This document shows, one piece after another, positions 29,113-37,993 of a stretch of DNA of 64,000 nucleotides. The stretch covers positions 124,001 through 188,000 of the forward strand of contig NZ_LXTQ01000030.1 in assembly GCF_001645185.1 (NCBI RefSeq), read 5' to 3'. Each line of letters opens with the position of its first letter. Within the stretch, counting starts at the first letter, position 1. The position numbers and the translations under genes are program-made. Source of the DNA: Methylobacillus sp. MM3. GTDB lineage: Bacteria; Pseudomonadota; Gammaproteobacteria; Burkholderiales; Methylophilaceae. The notes beneath the pieces are model-generated. The model had not been told where the DNA came from, searched no databases, and saw only the letters and a program-made list of their open reading frames with translations.

Positions 29113-30546
29113 TTATGCCGCAGCCGTAGCGATGCTTGCAGCGACATTGGCATTTCCCTTGCGGATGGTCCTGAACATGTTGTAGCACATGATCACCATG
29201 CCGGTCAGGAAGAAGGCTCCGCCGAGCGCGCGCATCACATAGAAGGGGAACATCGCGGCCACGGTTTCGACAAACGAGTACTGCAGGTTGCCGAAGTCGT
29301 CGAAGGCGCGCCACATCAGACCCTGCATGATGCCGGAGATCCACATCGCGACGATGTACAGCAGGATGCCGATGGTCGCCAGCCAGAAATGGACGTTGAT
29401 AAGCTTGGGATTATGAATCTGCGTATTCCACAGACGGGGCACCAGGTGGTACATCGCGCCGAAGGTGATCATTGCCACCCAGCCCAGCGCGCCGGAGTGC
29501 ACGTGACCCACCGTCCAGTCGGTATAGTGCGACAGCGCGTTCACGTCCTTGAGGGACATCATCGGACCTTCGAAAGTCGACATGCCGTAGAAGGATAGCG
29601 AAACGATCAGGAAGCGCATGATCGGGTCGGTGCGCAGTTTTTCCCATGCGCCGGACAGTGTCATGATGCCGTTGATCATGCCGCCCCAGGAAGGCAGCAG
29701 CAGCATGATGGAGAACGTTGCGGCCAGAGTCGAAGTCCAGTCCGGAATCGCGGTCCAATGCAGATGGTGCGAACCTGCCCACATGTACAGAAAGATCAGT
29801 GCCCAGAAGTGAATGATGGACAGACGATAGGAGTAGACCGGCCGGCCGGCTTGCTTGGGCACGAAGTAGTACATCATGCCGAGGAAAGCTGCGGTGAGGA
29901 AGAAGCCCACGGCGTTGTGACCGTACCACCATTGCGTCATGGCATCCTGCGCGCCGGAGAACAGGCTGTAGGAACCTGTAAGGCTGTACGGGATGGCCAG
30001 GTTATTGAAAATATGCAGCAGTGCGGTTGCCAGGATGAAGGCAAGATAGAACCAGTTGGCCACATAGATATGCGGCTGTTTGCGCTTCATGATGGTGCCG
30101 ATGAAAACGGCAGCATAGGCGACCCAGACCACAGCGATCAGGACGTCCACAGGCCAGGCCATTTCGGCATATTCGCGGCCCTGGCTGTAACCCATGACAT
30201 GGCCGAGTGCGGCCAGGACGATAATCGCCTGCCAGCCCCAGAAAGTAAAATTGGCCAAGCCATCGCCAAACAGGCGAGCCTGACAGGTGCGCTGCACTAC
30301 ATAGTACGAGGTGGCGAAAAGAGCGCTACCGCCGAAGCCGAAAATCACGGCGCCGGTGTGTACCGGACGCAGTCGACCAAATGTGATATACGGAGTATCC
30401 AAATTCAAAAACGGAAATGCCAGTTCGGAAGCGATATACACCCCGACCAGCATGCCGACCGCACCCCAGACCAGCGTCATGATGGTGAACTTGCGAACAA
30501 TATCGTAGTTATATTGCTCGTTCGTCACGACATTCGTCGTAGCCAT
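29113..30546 (-). CDS. ccoN: cbb3 cytochrome c oxidase catalytic subunit CcoN
   Basis: CcoN, 477 residues, the heme b/b3-CuB catalytic subunit reducing O2 with high affinity. Twelve helices are visible. CuB and heme ligands sit in [24 protein letters not shown] and [11 protein letters not shown], which are diagnostic of the C-type (cbb3) oxidases. The start MATTNVV has a strong GGAGAGAG ribosome site; an upstream in-frame codon for a 5-residue extension is not used. First structural gene of the ccoNOQP cluster, 70 bases after the Sco gene. No FNR box is seen in that spacer. Confidence 0.97.
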   Translation of the reverse strand: MATTNVVTNEQYNYDIVRKFTIMTLVWGAVGMLVGVYIASELAFPFLNLDTPYITFGRLRPVHTGAVIFGFGGSALFATSYYVVQRTCQARLFGDGLANFTFWGWQAIIVLAALGHVMGYSQGREYAEMAWPVDVLIAVVWVAYAAVFIGTIMKRKQPHIYVANWFYLAFILATALLHIFNNLAIPYSLTGSYSLFSGAQDAMTQWWYGHNAVGFFLTAAFLGMMYYFVPKQAGRPVYSYRLSIIHFWALIFLYMWAGSHHLHWTAIPDWTSTLAATFSIMLLLPSWGGMINGIMTLSGAWEKLRTDPIMRFLIVSLSFYGMSTFEGPMMSLKDVNALSHYTDWTVGHVHSGALGWVAMITFGAMYHLVPRLWNTQIHNPKLINVHFWLATIGILLYIVAMWISGIMQGLMWRAFDDFGNLQYSFVETVAAMFPFYVMRALGGAFFLTGMVIMCYNMFRTIRKGNANVAASIATAAA

Positions 30547-30616
30547 TAACTCTCTCCTCATTAATACAAAACTTCAACCCGAAAACCGCTCTTTAACGCT
30601 TCCAACCCAACACCGT

Positions 30617-31195
30617 TTACATCAACTGCTTTAAATCGCTGGCAATGTCCTGCGGTTTTTGCCCGTGATTCATGAACAACCTCAGCGCACCTTTTTTATC
30701 GAACACATAGATGCCGGCGCTATGATCTATGGTGTAACCGCCCTTCCCACCCGAAGCCTGCTTCTTGTAAAACAGCTTGAAATCCTTCGCCACCCGCTCT
30801 GTCGTGGCCAGATCTCCGTAGAGACCGATAAAACTTTCGTCAAACGAAGGCACGTATTGCGCCAGCACCTCCCGCGTGTCCCGCTCGGGGTCCAGCGTCA
30901 CAAACAGCACCTGCACCTCGGAACGCTTGCCTTGAAGCAGCTTCAACGCCTTGGACAAATCATCCATCGTGGTCGGGCAAACATCCGGGCAATGGGTATA
31001 CCCGAAAAACAGCGCCACCACCTTGCCCCTGAAGTCCGCCAGCGTCCGGGGAGCGCCATGGTGGTCCGTGAGGGCCAGTGCGTTGCCGAATTCCGCTCCG
31101 CTGATGTCAGTCCCGACAAACCTTGGCGCTTCGGCCGCCTGCCGATTGCAAGCGACCAGGCACAGGCACAGCAATAACCACAACCAGCTTCGCAT
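30617..31195 (-). CDS. SCO1/SenC-family copper chaperone lipoprotein
   Basis: A 192-residue Sco-family protein. A lipoprotein signal (LLLCLCLVACNRQ) anchors it to the membrane, then a thioredoxin fold with the copper motif CPDVC in FGYTHCPDVCPTTMDDL and the third ligand His in IDHSAGIYVFDKKG. It delivers copper to the CuA or CuB sites of oxidases. The ATG at 31195 has GAGG upstream; a GTG six bases earlier is alternative. Located directly upstream of ccoN, so probably dedicated to cbb3. A TAGAAT -10-like hexamer is at 31222-31227 with a dyad upstream. Confidence 0.93.
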   Translation of the reverse strand: MRSWLWLLLCLCLVACNRQAAEAPRFVGTDISGAEFGNALALTDHHGAPRTLADFRGKVVALFFGYTHCPDVCPTTMDDLSKALKLLQGKRSEVQVLFVTLDPERDTREVLAQYVPSFDESFIGLYGDLATTERVAKDFKLFYKKQASGGKGGYTIDHSAGIYVFDKKGALRLFMNHGQKPQDIASDLKQLM

Positions 31196-31239
31196 GTTCA
31201 CGCCTCATGAATGGGGGCGATATTCTACCACGCAGTAGC

Positions 31240-31252
31240 ATGCAGATTGCAT
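31240..31252. promoter_or_regulatory. Small dyad in the promoter zone of the Sco-cco cluster
   Basis: ATGCAGATTGCAT is a 13-base dyad (ATGCA with TGCAT) about 13 bases upstream of a TAGAAT hexamer on the minus strand. It lies where a -35 would be, and the -35 itself is poor. It could be a regulator site for the cbb3 cluster. Evidence is only positional. Confidence 0.3.
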
Positions 31253-31273
31253 ATCTATCTACCTGATAGAAAA

Positions 31274-31298
31274 CCCCTTTTCCTACTCGGGAAAGGGG
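31274..31298 (-). terminator. Rho-independent terminator of ompW
   Basis: A ten-pair stem (CCCCTTTCCC with GGAAAAGGGG, one G-U) with a 5-base loop, followed on the minus strand by TTTTC. It lies 40 bases after the ompW stop and separates it from the Sco-cco cluster downstream. Confidence 0.75.
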
Positions 31299-31338
31299 AG
31301 AATCAAATCAGGTATGAAAAATCAATCTTTAGACCCGT

Positions 31339-32022
31339 TTAGAACTTCTTGCCGAAGCCGACGGCAAACACCCACGGGTCGATGTCCAGGCTGTCGATCT
31401 TCTGCTTGGGGAATAGTCCATTGCCATGACTGAAGTGAACATCGGTATCAATCCAGAGCTTCTTCACGTCCGCATTGATCTGCCAGCCGTCCTTCAGGTT
31501 GATGTCCACACCGGCCTGCAGGGCAGGACCCCAGCTATTGCGATCCACGTCAATATCGCCGCCAACCGGGTGGCTCAAATTCTTGTCCAGGAAGCGCGTG
31601 TAATTCACGCCTATACCCACGTAAGGGTCGATCATCTGGTCCGGATTAAAGTGCCATTGCACGGTCAAGGTCGGCGGCAGTAGATTCACTTCGCCAAGAT
31701 TTGCATCCAATGAAGGAGTAGGAACACCATTAATCGCACGCTTGGTCAGGTTAACGTCATGCTTGGAACCTGTTGCCAGAATCAGTTCCAGCGCAATATT
31801 CTTGGTCACATAATAAGAAATATCGAGTTCGGGAATAGTATTACTATCGACGGTCAGTTCGCCGGTCAGAGTGGCCCCAGGAGCATCGGCGCGCAAATTA
31901 CTATCCTCATCGGGACTGATGTGAGCAGCGCGCAGACGCACCACCCAATCCCCCTGCTCAGCCATCGCAACCGCAGGTGCAAACGACGCAGCAATCAAAA
32001 CTGCCAATAATGTTTTTTTCAT
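31339..32022 (-). CDS. ompW: OmpW-family outer-membrane beta-barrel protein
   Basis: OmpW, 227 residues. Signal peptide MKKTLLAVLIAASFAPAVAMA, then eight-stranded barrel pattern: GDWVVRLRAAHISPDED at the mature N-terminus, ISYYVTKNIALELILATGSKH, and a C-terminal aromatic residue (GKKF) as needed for BAM recognition. The segment LPPTLTVQWHFNPDQMIDPYVGIGVNYTRF is the OmpW signature. The start follows a T-rich stretch; upstream of it lies an 18-bp dyad shared with the caa3 operon. OmpW forms a hydrophobic pore of debated role. Confidence 0.92.
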   Translation of the reverse strand: MKKTLLAVLIAASFAPAVAMAEQGDWVVRLRAAHISPDEDSNLRADAPGATLTGELTVDSNTIPELDISYYVTKNIALELILATGSKHDVNLTKRAINGVPTPSLDANLGEVNLLPPTLTVQWHFNPDQMIDPYVGIGVNYTRFLDKNLSHPVGGDIDVDRNSWGPALQAGVDINLKDGWQINADVKKLWIDTDVHFSHGNGLFPKQKIDSLDIDPWVFAVGFGKKF

Positions 32023-32059
32023 TTTAAAGCCCCTCGTTTCAGTCAACAATTAAGGAATT

Positions 32060-32077
32060 AAGGATATTCATATCTTT
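32060..32077. promoter_or_regulatory. 18-bp near-palindrome upstream of ompW (shared motif, copy 1)
   Basis: AAGGATATTCATATCTTT is an imperfect dyad that lies 38 bases upstream of the ompW start. Fifteen of 18 bases match the element at 39312-39329 upstream of the caa3 operon, and both read in the plus orientation. Just upstream is a tandem repeat AATTAAGG/AATTAAGG. It weakly recalls a Fur-like A/T-rich dyad, but I cannot name the regulator. Confidence 0.45.
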
Positions 32078-32169
32078 AATTTCATTCTACTGTGGCTAGA
32101 AATTATTTCAATATCTATCTGGAGCTTTTTATCTTAAATATAAGAAATGTGGTTTTTTTGCAACAAGGT

Positions 32170-33021
32170 TTAAAGATCGAAGCCATGAATACCGCATTTA
32201 CGGCCCGCTAGCGCACACGCCTGAGCAAGAGCCCGATCAAGCGGCTCAGCCTTGGTGATGGCATCGAGCATGCCGGCGTTAAAGGTATCGCCGGCACCCA
32301 GGGTATCGACAACCTCAGTCAACCTGATTGCGGGAGCGTGACAAACCGGGCCGCCCGGCATCGAGCCAAAAGCCCCCGCCTCGCCCCAGGCAACCACCAC
32401 GGTTGCCTGCGGAGCGCATCCCGACATCCAATGCAAAAAATCCCGCGGCGCCTCATGGCCGTGATGCAGGGCAAATCCTCGCGAGCAAATAAGCAAGTCG
32501 GGAAAACCGAAAAGCGCCTCCAGACCTGCGCGCGGTTTTTCCAGTTCAAGCGATATCGGAAGCGCAGGAGCCCGGTTACGGGCATCGGCCATCATGTCGG
32601 CCAACGCCGCAATATTGCGGCCTTCGAAATGCAGCCAGTCGTATCCCGCGATATCGACACCCAGCAACTCCTGGGCAGCGAGTTCCGGCAAATCCCGATA
32701 ATGCACAATGCTGCGATTGCCTGTATCCAGATAAATACTGGAAGTTGGCGGCCGTCCCGGCAAGCGCGGACATTGTGCGTATGTCACGCCATGCGCGGAA
32801 AGGTCGCGCTCGATGACGGCCGTTTCAGGCGCATCGGCCAGCACACCCAAAAACTCGACCTGATGGCCGAGCCGGCTCAGCACAACCGCCGTATTCGCCG
32901 CATTGCCGCCGCGACAGATACGCAAGGAACGCGCACGCATTTCTTCGTCCGGGCCGGGGTGATGGTCCAGCCCGAACACCAGATCGAGCGTAGCCGTTCC
33001 GACCAATAATATACGTGCCAT
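32170..33021 (-). CDS. PfkB-family carbohydrate kinase (ketohexokinase-like)
   Basis: A 283-residue ribokinase/PfkB-fold sugar kinase. N-terminal signature near residue 40: CRGGNAANTAVVLSRLG. C-terminal signature with the catalytic Asp: DTLGAGDTFNAG. Overall spacing and the short length resemble ketohexokinase more than ribokinase or fructokinase, though I cannot determine the substrate. It stands alone, divergent from ilvE, with no transporter or sugar-pathway partner. The ATG lies 73 bases from the ilvE start on the other strand. Confidence 0.85.
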   Translation of the reverse strand: MARILLVGTATLDLVFGLDHHPGPDEEMRARSLRICRGGNAANTAVVLSRLGHQVEFLGVLADAPETAVIERDLSAHGVTYAQCPRLPGRPPTSSIYLDTGNRSIVHYRDLPELAAQELLGVDIAGYDWLHFEGRNIAALADMMADARNRAPALPISLELEKPRAGLEALFGFPDLLICSRGFALHHGHEAPRDFLHWMSGCAPQATVVVAWGEAGAFGSMPGGPVCHAPAIRLTEVVDTLGAGDTFNAGMLDAITKAEPLDRALAQACALAGRKCGIHGFDL

Positions 33022-33094
33022 CCGCGCCGCCTTCCCTGTTCAAGTGTCGTTGATTCCGTTTACAATTAAAGCTTTTACGTTCCGGAGATACAAG

Positions 33095-34027
33095 ATGGCT
33101 ATGGCCAAAACGATGGCCGACCGTGATGGTCTGATTTGGTATGACGGCAAGATGGTGCCGTGGCGTGACGCCACCACCCACGTCCTGACCCACACCCTGC
33201 ACTACGGCATGGGCGTTTTTGAAGGCGTGCGCGCATACAAAACAGAAAAAGGCACGGCCATTTTCCGTCTCAAGGAACATACCGACCGCCTTTTCCGCTC
33301 GGCCCATATCCTCGGCATGAAAATGCCGTTCGACAAGGCCACCCTGATGGAAGCGCAAAAAGCCGCCGTGCGCGAGAATAATCTGGAATCCGGTTATCTG
33401 CGTCCGATGGCATTTTACGGTGCCGAAGCCATGGGCATTTCCGCCAAGACCCTTTCCACGCACGTGATCGTGGCCGCGTGGGCTTGGGGCGCATACCTCG
33501 GCAAGGAAGCGCTGGAGAACGGTATCCGCGTCAAGACCTCCTCTTTCGCTCGCCATCACGTGAATATCACCATGTGCAAGGCCAAGGCCAACGGCAATTA
33601 CATGAACTCCATCCTGGCGCACCAGGAAGCAGCCCAGGACGGTTACGACGAGGCCTTGCTGCTGGATGTGGACGGTTTCGTGGCCGAAGGTTCCGGTGAA
33701 AACGTCTTCATCATCCGCAACGGCAAGTTGTACACCCCAGATCTCACCAGCGCGCTGGAAGGCATCACGCGCGATACGATTATCCAGCTGGCCGACGAAA
33801 TGGGCCTGCAGATTATCGAGAAGCGTATCACCCGCGACGAAGTCTATTCCGCCGACGAAGCCTTCTTCACCGGCACTGCCGCCGAAGTCACACCGATCCG
33901 CGAACTGGACAACCGTGCCATCGGCAACGGCACGCGCGGCCCGATTACCGAAAAGCTGCAATCCAACTTCTTTGATGCGGTCATGGGGCGTTCGCCTCGC
34001 CATCAAAGCTGGCTGACACTGGTTTAA
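33095..34027 (+). CDS. ilvE: Branched-chain amino acid aminotransferase
   Basis: IlvE, 310 residues, transfers the last amino group in valine, leucine and isoleucine synthesis using pyridoxal phosphate. The signature with the PLP lysine reads CKAKANGNYMNSILA. FEGVRAYKTEKGTAIFRL and GSGENVFIIRNGKLYTPDL are typical of class IV aminotransferases. The ATG at 33095 (MAMAKTMADRDGLIWYDG) follows CCGGAG; a longer frame extends into the promoter area. A TACAAT -10-like hexamer is at 33061-33066 but no strong -35. Followed at 10 bases by a small zinc-finger gene. Confidence 0.95.
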   Translation: MAMAKTMADRDGLIWYDGKMVPWRDATTHVLTHTLHYGMGVFEGVRAYKTEKGTAIFRLKEHTDRLFRSAHILGMKMPFDKATLMEAQKAAVRENNLESGYLRPMAFYGAEAMGISAKTLSTHVIVAAWAWGAYLGKEALENGIRVKTSSFARHHVNITMCKAKANGNYMNSILAHQEAAQDGYDEALLLDVDGFVAEGSGENVFIIRNGKLYTPDLTSALEGITRDTIIQLADEMGLQIIEKRITRDEVYSADEAFFTGTAAEVTPIRELDNRAIGNGTRGPITEKLQSNFFDAVMGRSPRHQSWLTLV

Positions 34028-34036
34028 GGAAACGCG

Positions 34037-34228
34037 ATGGCTAACGACGGACGCGAAATCGAAATCTCGGCCAAGGATTTGCCGCTGCATTGCCCGACCG
34101 ACGAAGTCGCGCTGTGGTGTTCGCACCCGCGCGTCTTCCTCGATATTGCCGAAACGGGCAGGGCAATGTGTCCTTATTGCGGCACCCGCTATCGGTTAAA
34201 AGCCGGCGAAGTCGTCGGCCACCACTAA
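34037..34228 (+). CDS. Small zinc-finger protein (CHCC type)
   Basis: A 63-residue protein of the zf-CHCC/NDUFS6-like family: LHCPTD, then SHPRVFLDI and MCPYCGTRYRL, giving a Cys-x(n)-His-x(n)-Cys-x2-Cys zinc site. The family is widespread in proteobacteria and related to an accessory subunit of respiratory complex I, but its bacterial function is unclear. It sits 10 bases after ilvE, likely co-transcribed, and converges with murI. Confidence 0.85.
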   Translation: MANDGREIEISAKDLPLHCPTDEVALWCSHPRVFLDIAETGRAMCPYCGTRYRLKAGEVVGHH

Positions 34229-34236
34229 CGAAGCTG

Positions 34237-35025
34237 TCAGGTCGGCAATGGCTCCACCATTGCCGTCTTCCATAGTGCTTCCATCACCCTCCGGCCCTGG
34301 GCCAAATCCCCGCTCGTCCACAACCTGATCTGACCAGACGTAAGGCTTCGTGTAGCCAAACCGGCCTCTTCGATACGTCGCCGGACCTGCCGCGCCACGG
34401 CTGCGCCGGTATCGATCAGAGCCACCCCTCCGTCCACAAGTTCTTCGATCAACGGCTTCAGAAAAGGATAATGCGTGCAGCCGAGCACCAGCGTATCCGC
34501 TCCTTCGGCCAGCAGCGGCTCGATATAGTGCGACAACAATTCACGCGTTTCCGACGTATCGAGTTCGCCGCGCTCCACGCATTCCACCAGCCCAGGGCAA
34601 CCTTGCGTCACCACGCGGACATTCTTGCCATAACTCTCCAGCAAGGCCGCGAATTGTGCACTCTTGAGCGTCCCCGTGGTTGCCAGCACGCCCACTACCC
34701 CGCTACGCGTTGCCGTCACGGCTGGTTTGACCGCCGGCTCCATGCCGATCACCGGCAATTGATAGCGCTCGCGCAGCAAACCGATAGCTGCCGCCGTCGC
34801 GGTATTACAGGCTACGACAATCGCCTTGGCGCCCCGCCCGACCAGAAATTCGGTCAAGGCCGTGGAGCGCGCCTGTATTTCCCTGGGAGATTTGCCGCCA
34901 TACGGCGCATGCGCGGAATCGGCGACATACAGCAGGTTTTCGTGCGGAAGCTCCTCCTGGATATGGCGCAGTACCGACAAACCACCGACGCCGGAATCGA
35001 AGATACCAATAGGCGCGTCGTTCAT
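34237..35025 (-). CDS. murI: Glutamate racemase
   Basis: MurI, 262 residues, makes D-glutamate for peptidoglycan. N-terminal GIFDSGVGGLSVLRHI, catalytic Cys in VVACNTATA and second Cys in LVLGCTHYPFL. The start MNDAPIGIFDSG overlaps the last codon of yaeQ (ATGA). The frame is open into yaeQ, but that longer version has no family support. Confidence 0.95.
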   Translation of the reverse strand: MNDAPIGIFDSGVGGLSVLRHIQEELPHENLLYVADSAHAPYGGKSPREIQARSTALTEFLVGRGAKAIVVACNTATAAAIGLLRERYQLPVIGMEPAVKPAVTATRSGVVGVLATTGTLKSAQFAALLESYGKNVRVVTQGCPGLVECVERGELDTSETRELLSHYIEPLLAEGADTLVLGCTHYPFLKPLIEELVDGGVALIDTGAAVARQVRRRIEEAGLATRSLTSGQIRLWTSGDLAQGRRVMEALWKTAMVEPLPT

Positions 35026-35570
35026 CTTTCCTGAGGGCTCATCAAGATGGTCATCTCGATCGGTACCATGCCGCCATCTCCGCCCAGCCACACGTCGCCG
35101 TCCTGCACCGTGCATTGCAATTGCATGCCGCGCTCGGCCAATTCGGCCAAAGCCTGCGTCGTCGCAGACGCGAGACTCACCACGGTAAGATTGCGTAAAC
35201 GCGCCAATTTCGGGTTGACCTGATTCCACCAGATATTGGCGGCATGCCCATACGTATACACAAATACCCGATCGGCTCGGCCGCAGGCCTTGAGAATGCG
35301 TTTCTCGTCGGGCTGCCCGACTTCGATCCAAAGCTCGATGGCGCCGGTAAGATCCTTCTGCCAGATATCCGGCTCGTCCGTATCGCTCAACCCCTTGGCG
35401 AATACCAGCGCCTCGTGCGCATGCCGTGCAAAGGCCAATACGCGCACCATCATGCGTTCGTCGGTTTCCGACGGGTGGCGCGCAATGGTCAAACCATGGT
35501 TGTGGTAGTAATGACGATCCATGTCGGCAATCTGCAGATCGGCTTTGAAAATAGTGGCATTAAGGGCCAT
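35022..35570 (-). CDS. yaeQ: YaeQ-family protein
   Basis: YaeQ, 182 residues, full length. Sequence begins MALNATIFKADLQIADMDRHYYHNHGLT, the family start, and has the WIEVGQPDEKRILKACGRAD stretch at the putative active site of this PD-(D/E)XK-like nuclease fold. Biochemical role is unresolved. Coupled to murI by a four-base overlap. Divergent from the cobalamin adenosyltransferase gene. Confidence 0.92.
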   Translation of the reverse strand: MALNATIFKADLQIADMDRHYYHNHGLTIARHPSETDERMMVRVLAFARHAHEALVFAKGLSDTDEPDIWQKDLTGAIELWIEVGQPDEKRILKACGRADRVFVYTYGHAANIWWNQVNPKLARLRNLTVVSLASATTQALAELAERGMQLQCTVQDGDVWLGGDGGMVPIEMTILMSPQER

Positions 35571-35710
35571 AAAAACCTGTATAAATTGAGTGAGGGTTTA
35601 CACCCTAAAGTCGGCGAAGTGTAGCGGAATCGCTCATGGGAAGAAACCATTGCGGCTGCGGCCAATCCTGGAAGCCGTTACAATCCCGACATTCACGAGA
35701 GGAAGACTTC

Positions 35711-36250
35711 ATGGGCAATCGCCTCAGTAAAATCAGCACACGTACGGGCGACGACGGCAGCACCGGCCTGGGCGACGGGACGCGTACGCGCAAGGACTCG
35801 CTGCGCGTGGCAGTGATGGGCGATGTGGATGAATTGAACTCGCACATAGGCGTGCTATTGACAGAAACCTTGCCGGAAAATATCCAACAGCAACTTGGGC
35901 TGATTCAGCATGACCTGTTCGACCTGGGCGGCGAATTGTGCATTCCGGGCAACGCGATGCTGAACCCCGAGCGTGTCGCCGCACTGGATGAATTATTGCG
36001 GACGCTCAACGCAGAACTTGCGCCACTGAAGGAGTTCATCCTGCCCGGTGGAACCCGAGCCGCGGCTTTGGCGCATGTGGCACGTACCGTGTGCCGACGC
36101 GCGGAACGCAGCCTGGTTGCATTGAAATTGCAGGAAGCTGTTTCGGATGATGCCTTGCGCTACCTCAACCGGCTTTCCGACCTGATGTTCGTTATTGCGC
36201 GAACGCTGAATCTCGGCTCAGGCCAAGGCGATGTTCTCTGGCAAAGATGA
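35711..36250 (+). CDS. Cob(I)alamin adenosyltransferase, PduO type
   Basis: A 179-residue PduO-type ATP:cob(I)alamin adenosyltransferase producing adenosylcobalamin. The N-terminal ATP-binding signature is STRTGDDGSTGLGDGTR, later TRAAALAHVARTVCRRAER holds the conserved Arg/Glu contacts. The ATG (MGNRLSKI) has GAGAGGAAG upstream; a longer frame from 35636 is unlikely. No complete cobalamin pathway is present; the histidine phosphatase at 37391 and the CbiM-like protein at 53610 may be distantly related in function. Confidence 0.92.
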   Translation: MGNRLSKISTRTGDDGSTGLGDGTRTRKDSLRVAVMGDVDELNSHIGVLLTETLPENIQQQLGLIQHDLFDLGGELCIPGNAMLNPERVAALDELLRTLNAELAPLKEFILPGGTRAAALAHVARTVCRRAERSLVALKLQEAVSDDALRYLNRLSDLMFVIARTLNLGSGQGDVLWQR

Positions 36251-36269
36251 GCGTAAGGAACTCAAGCCC

Positions 36270-37364
36270 TTAGCCCTTCCATTCCTCTTCGCCATCCTTC
36301 CGGCCAGTATCGGACACCGGCTCCATGAAAGGCTGCTCCGTATCGCGCACGCGGAGTTTTTTCTCGAATTCGACAGCCTCGCCGTGACCTTGCGCCGCAG
36401 CGGCCTGATACCAGCGTCTTGCCTCGTCCAGATTTTTGACGACGGTATCGCCATACTGGTATAGCTGGCCCATACGATATTGAGCCGGGGCATAGCCCAT
36501 TTCCGCCGACTTCAGGAAATATTCGACCGCCCGCATTTTGTCCGGCGCATCCACGCCTTCGTTGCGCTCATAGCGCAAACCAACCTCGTATTGCGCCTCG
36601 GCAATGCCGTGCGCACCTGCACGCTTGAACCATTCGATGGCGATTCGGTAATCCTGCGGGAAATCATGGCCAAAAGCGCCTGTCAGATAGAACTTCGCCA
36701 GCTTGAATTGCGCTTCGGGCACGCCCTGCTCAGCCGCCAGCAGCAGCCACCGGTCCGCGCTTTTGACATCGCGCGCGACACCTTCACCATGCTCATACAT
36801 TTCACTCAGGACAAACAAGGCAGCAGGATAGTGCTTTTCGGCCGCCTTGGTCATCAAGGATGCCGCTTTCGCCGAATTCCATAGCGATGAATTCTTGTCG
36901 CGATACAACATGGCAAGCCGATACTGCGCCTCGGCATTGCCGGCATCTGCCGCATCGCGCAGCCAGAAAACGGCGTTCTGCTCGTTTCTCTCCAGACCAT
37001 CGCCACTGAGGCAGCAACGTCCCATTTCCAGGGCCGCGCGCGGATCGCCGCTCTTCGCCGCGCGCTCGATCAAATGGAGTGCAGCCTCGTCGTCGCGGGG
37101 CCCGCCCAAGGCTTGTCGCATCATCATTCCGATGTCGTACTGGGCCGCTATATTGCCTTTTTCAGCAGCCTCAAGCAGCAGTTGCCGGGCTCGCACATAA
37201 TCGAAATCGACACCCAGTCCTTTTCTGTAACCGATGCCTGCGTTATAGAGGAGCTCCGCTTCGCTGGCCGTCGATAGTGCCTTACCCCGCCGCATGCGCA
37301 TCCATAGATAAACGCCCACGGCAGGCAAAACCAGCACGAGCAAGACCAGCCAGAAATTCATCAA
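36270..37364 (-). CDS. Sel1-repeat (TPR-like) membrane-anchored protein
   Basis: A 364-residue protein with an N-terminal membrane helix (FWLVLLVLVLPAVGVYLWM) and then about seven Sel1-like repeats of 36 residues, e.g. AQYDIGMMMRQALGGPRDDEA, AEAQYRLAMLYRDKN and EAQYEVGLRYERNEG. Such repeats are protein-binding scaffolds. The tail is charged. It lies between the adenosyltransferase and the histidine phosphatase; no specific partner is apparent. Confidence 0.85.
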   Translation of the reverse strand: MMNFWLVLLVLVLPAVGVYLWMRMRRGKALSTASEAELLYNAGIGYRKGLGVDFDYVRARQLLLEAAEKGNIAAQYDIGMMMRQALGGPRDDEAALHLIERAAKSGDPRAALEMGRCCLSGDGLERNEQNAVFWLRDAADAGNAEAQYRLAMLYRDKNSSLWNSAKAASLMTKAAEKHYPAALFVLSEMYEHGEGVARDVKSADRWLLLAAEQGVPEAQFKLAKFYLTGAFGHDFPQDYRIAIEWFKRAGAHGIAEAQYEVGLRYERNEGVDAPDKMRAVEYFLKSAEMGYAPAQYRMGQLYQYGDTVVKNLDEARRWYQAAAAQGHGEAVEFEKKLRVRDTEQPFMEPVSDTGRKDGEEEWKG

Positions 37365-37390
37365 AGCCTCCCCCGATTAACTATCGATGC

Positions 37391-37993
37391 CTACAGTTTC
37401 CCTGCGTGAAATAGCAATGTCGGCAGCATTACACCTTCCGACCACTCCACTTGAATACGGCTCAAGGCCGCATTTTCGATACTAATGCGATAACCATTTT
37501 CTGGCGAGAGGCCAATCGCATGAGCGATGACCATGCGCATCATTCCCGCATGTCCGACCACCAGCACATGACATCCGCGATACCTGTCCAAAATATCGCG
37601 CCATGCCTCGCCCACGCGCCGATGAAACTCCGTCAGCGGCTCCGCGCCTTCAGGCGCATGTGCTACCGGGCTCTGCTTGAAGCGCAGGATCCGTTCCGGA
37701 TCGGCAGCGCATATTTCCGCGGCCGTCCGTCCCTCCCATTCGCCGAAAGCCGCTTCCTTGAAGCGGTCGTCGCGCTCAACCTCAACTCCAAGTTTCTCCC
37801 CCAAGGCATCTGCAAATGCGGCACATCGCTGCAAAGGCGAGGTGACGATATGCTGCCACCCGCGAAATTCGCCTGCCGCATCCCACATCTGCTGCCAGCC
37901 TTTCTCGCTCAGCGGGTCATCGGTTTGCCCGCGATAGCGGCGTCCGCCGACTGGCTCGCCATGGCGCATCAGATCGATGATGGTCTTACTCAC
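37391..37993 (-). CDS. Histidine phosphatase family protein (CobC/phosphoglycerate mutase-like)
   Basis: A 200-residue histidine phosphatase. The catalytic RHG motif is in [15 protein letters not shown] near the N-terminus, and the second active-site His is in [12 protein letters not shown]. This composition resembles alpha-ribazole phosphatase CobC, which fits the nearby cobalamin adenosyltransferase but could equally be another phosphatase. Its start overlaps the end of queA by eight bases, so the two are coupled. Confidence 0.85.
   Translation of the reverse strand: MSKTIIDLMRHGEPVGGRRYRGQTDDPLSEKGWQQMWDAAGEFRGWQHIVTSPLQRCAAFADALGEKLGVEVERDDRFKEAAFGEWEGRTAAEICAADPERILRFKQSPVAHAPEGAEPLTEFHRRVGEAWRDILDRYRGCHVLVVGHAGMMRMVIAHAIGLSPENGYRISIENAALSRIQVEWSEGVMLPTLLFHAGKL

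Noticed and set aside
30547-31338. FNR/ANR box upstream of the cbb3 cluster
   Set aside because: Neither spacer (30547-30616 and 31196-31338) contains TTGAT-N4-ATCAA or a close variant.
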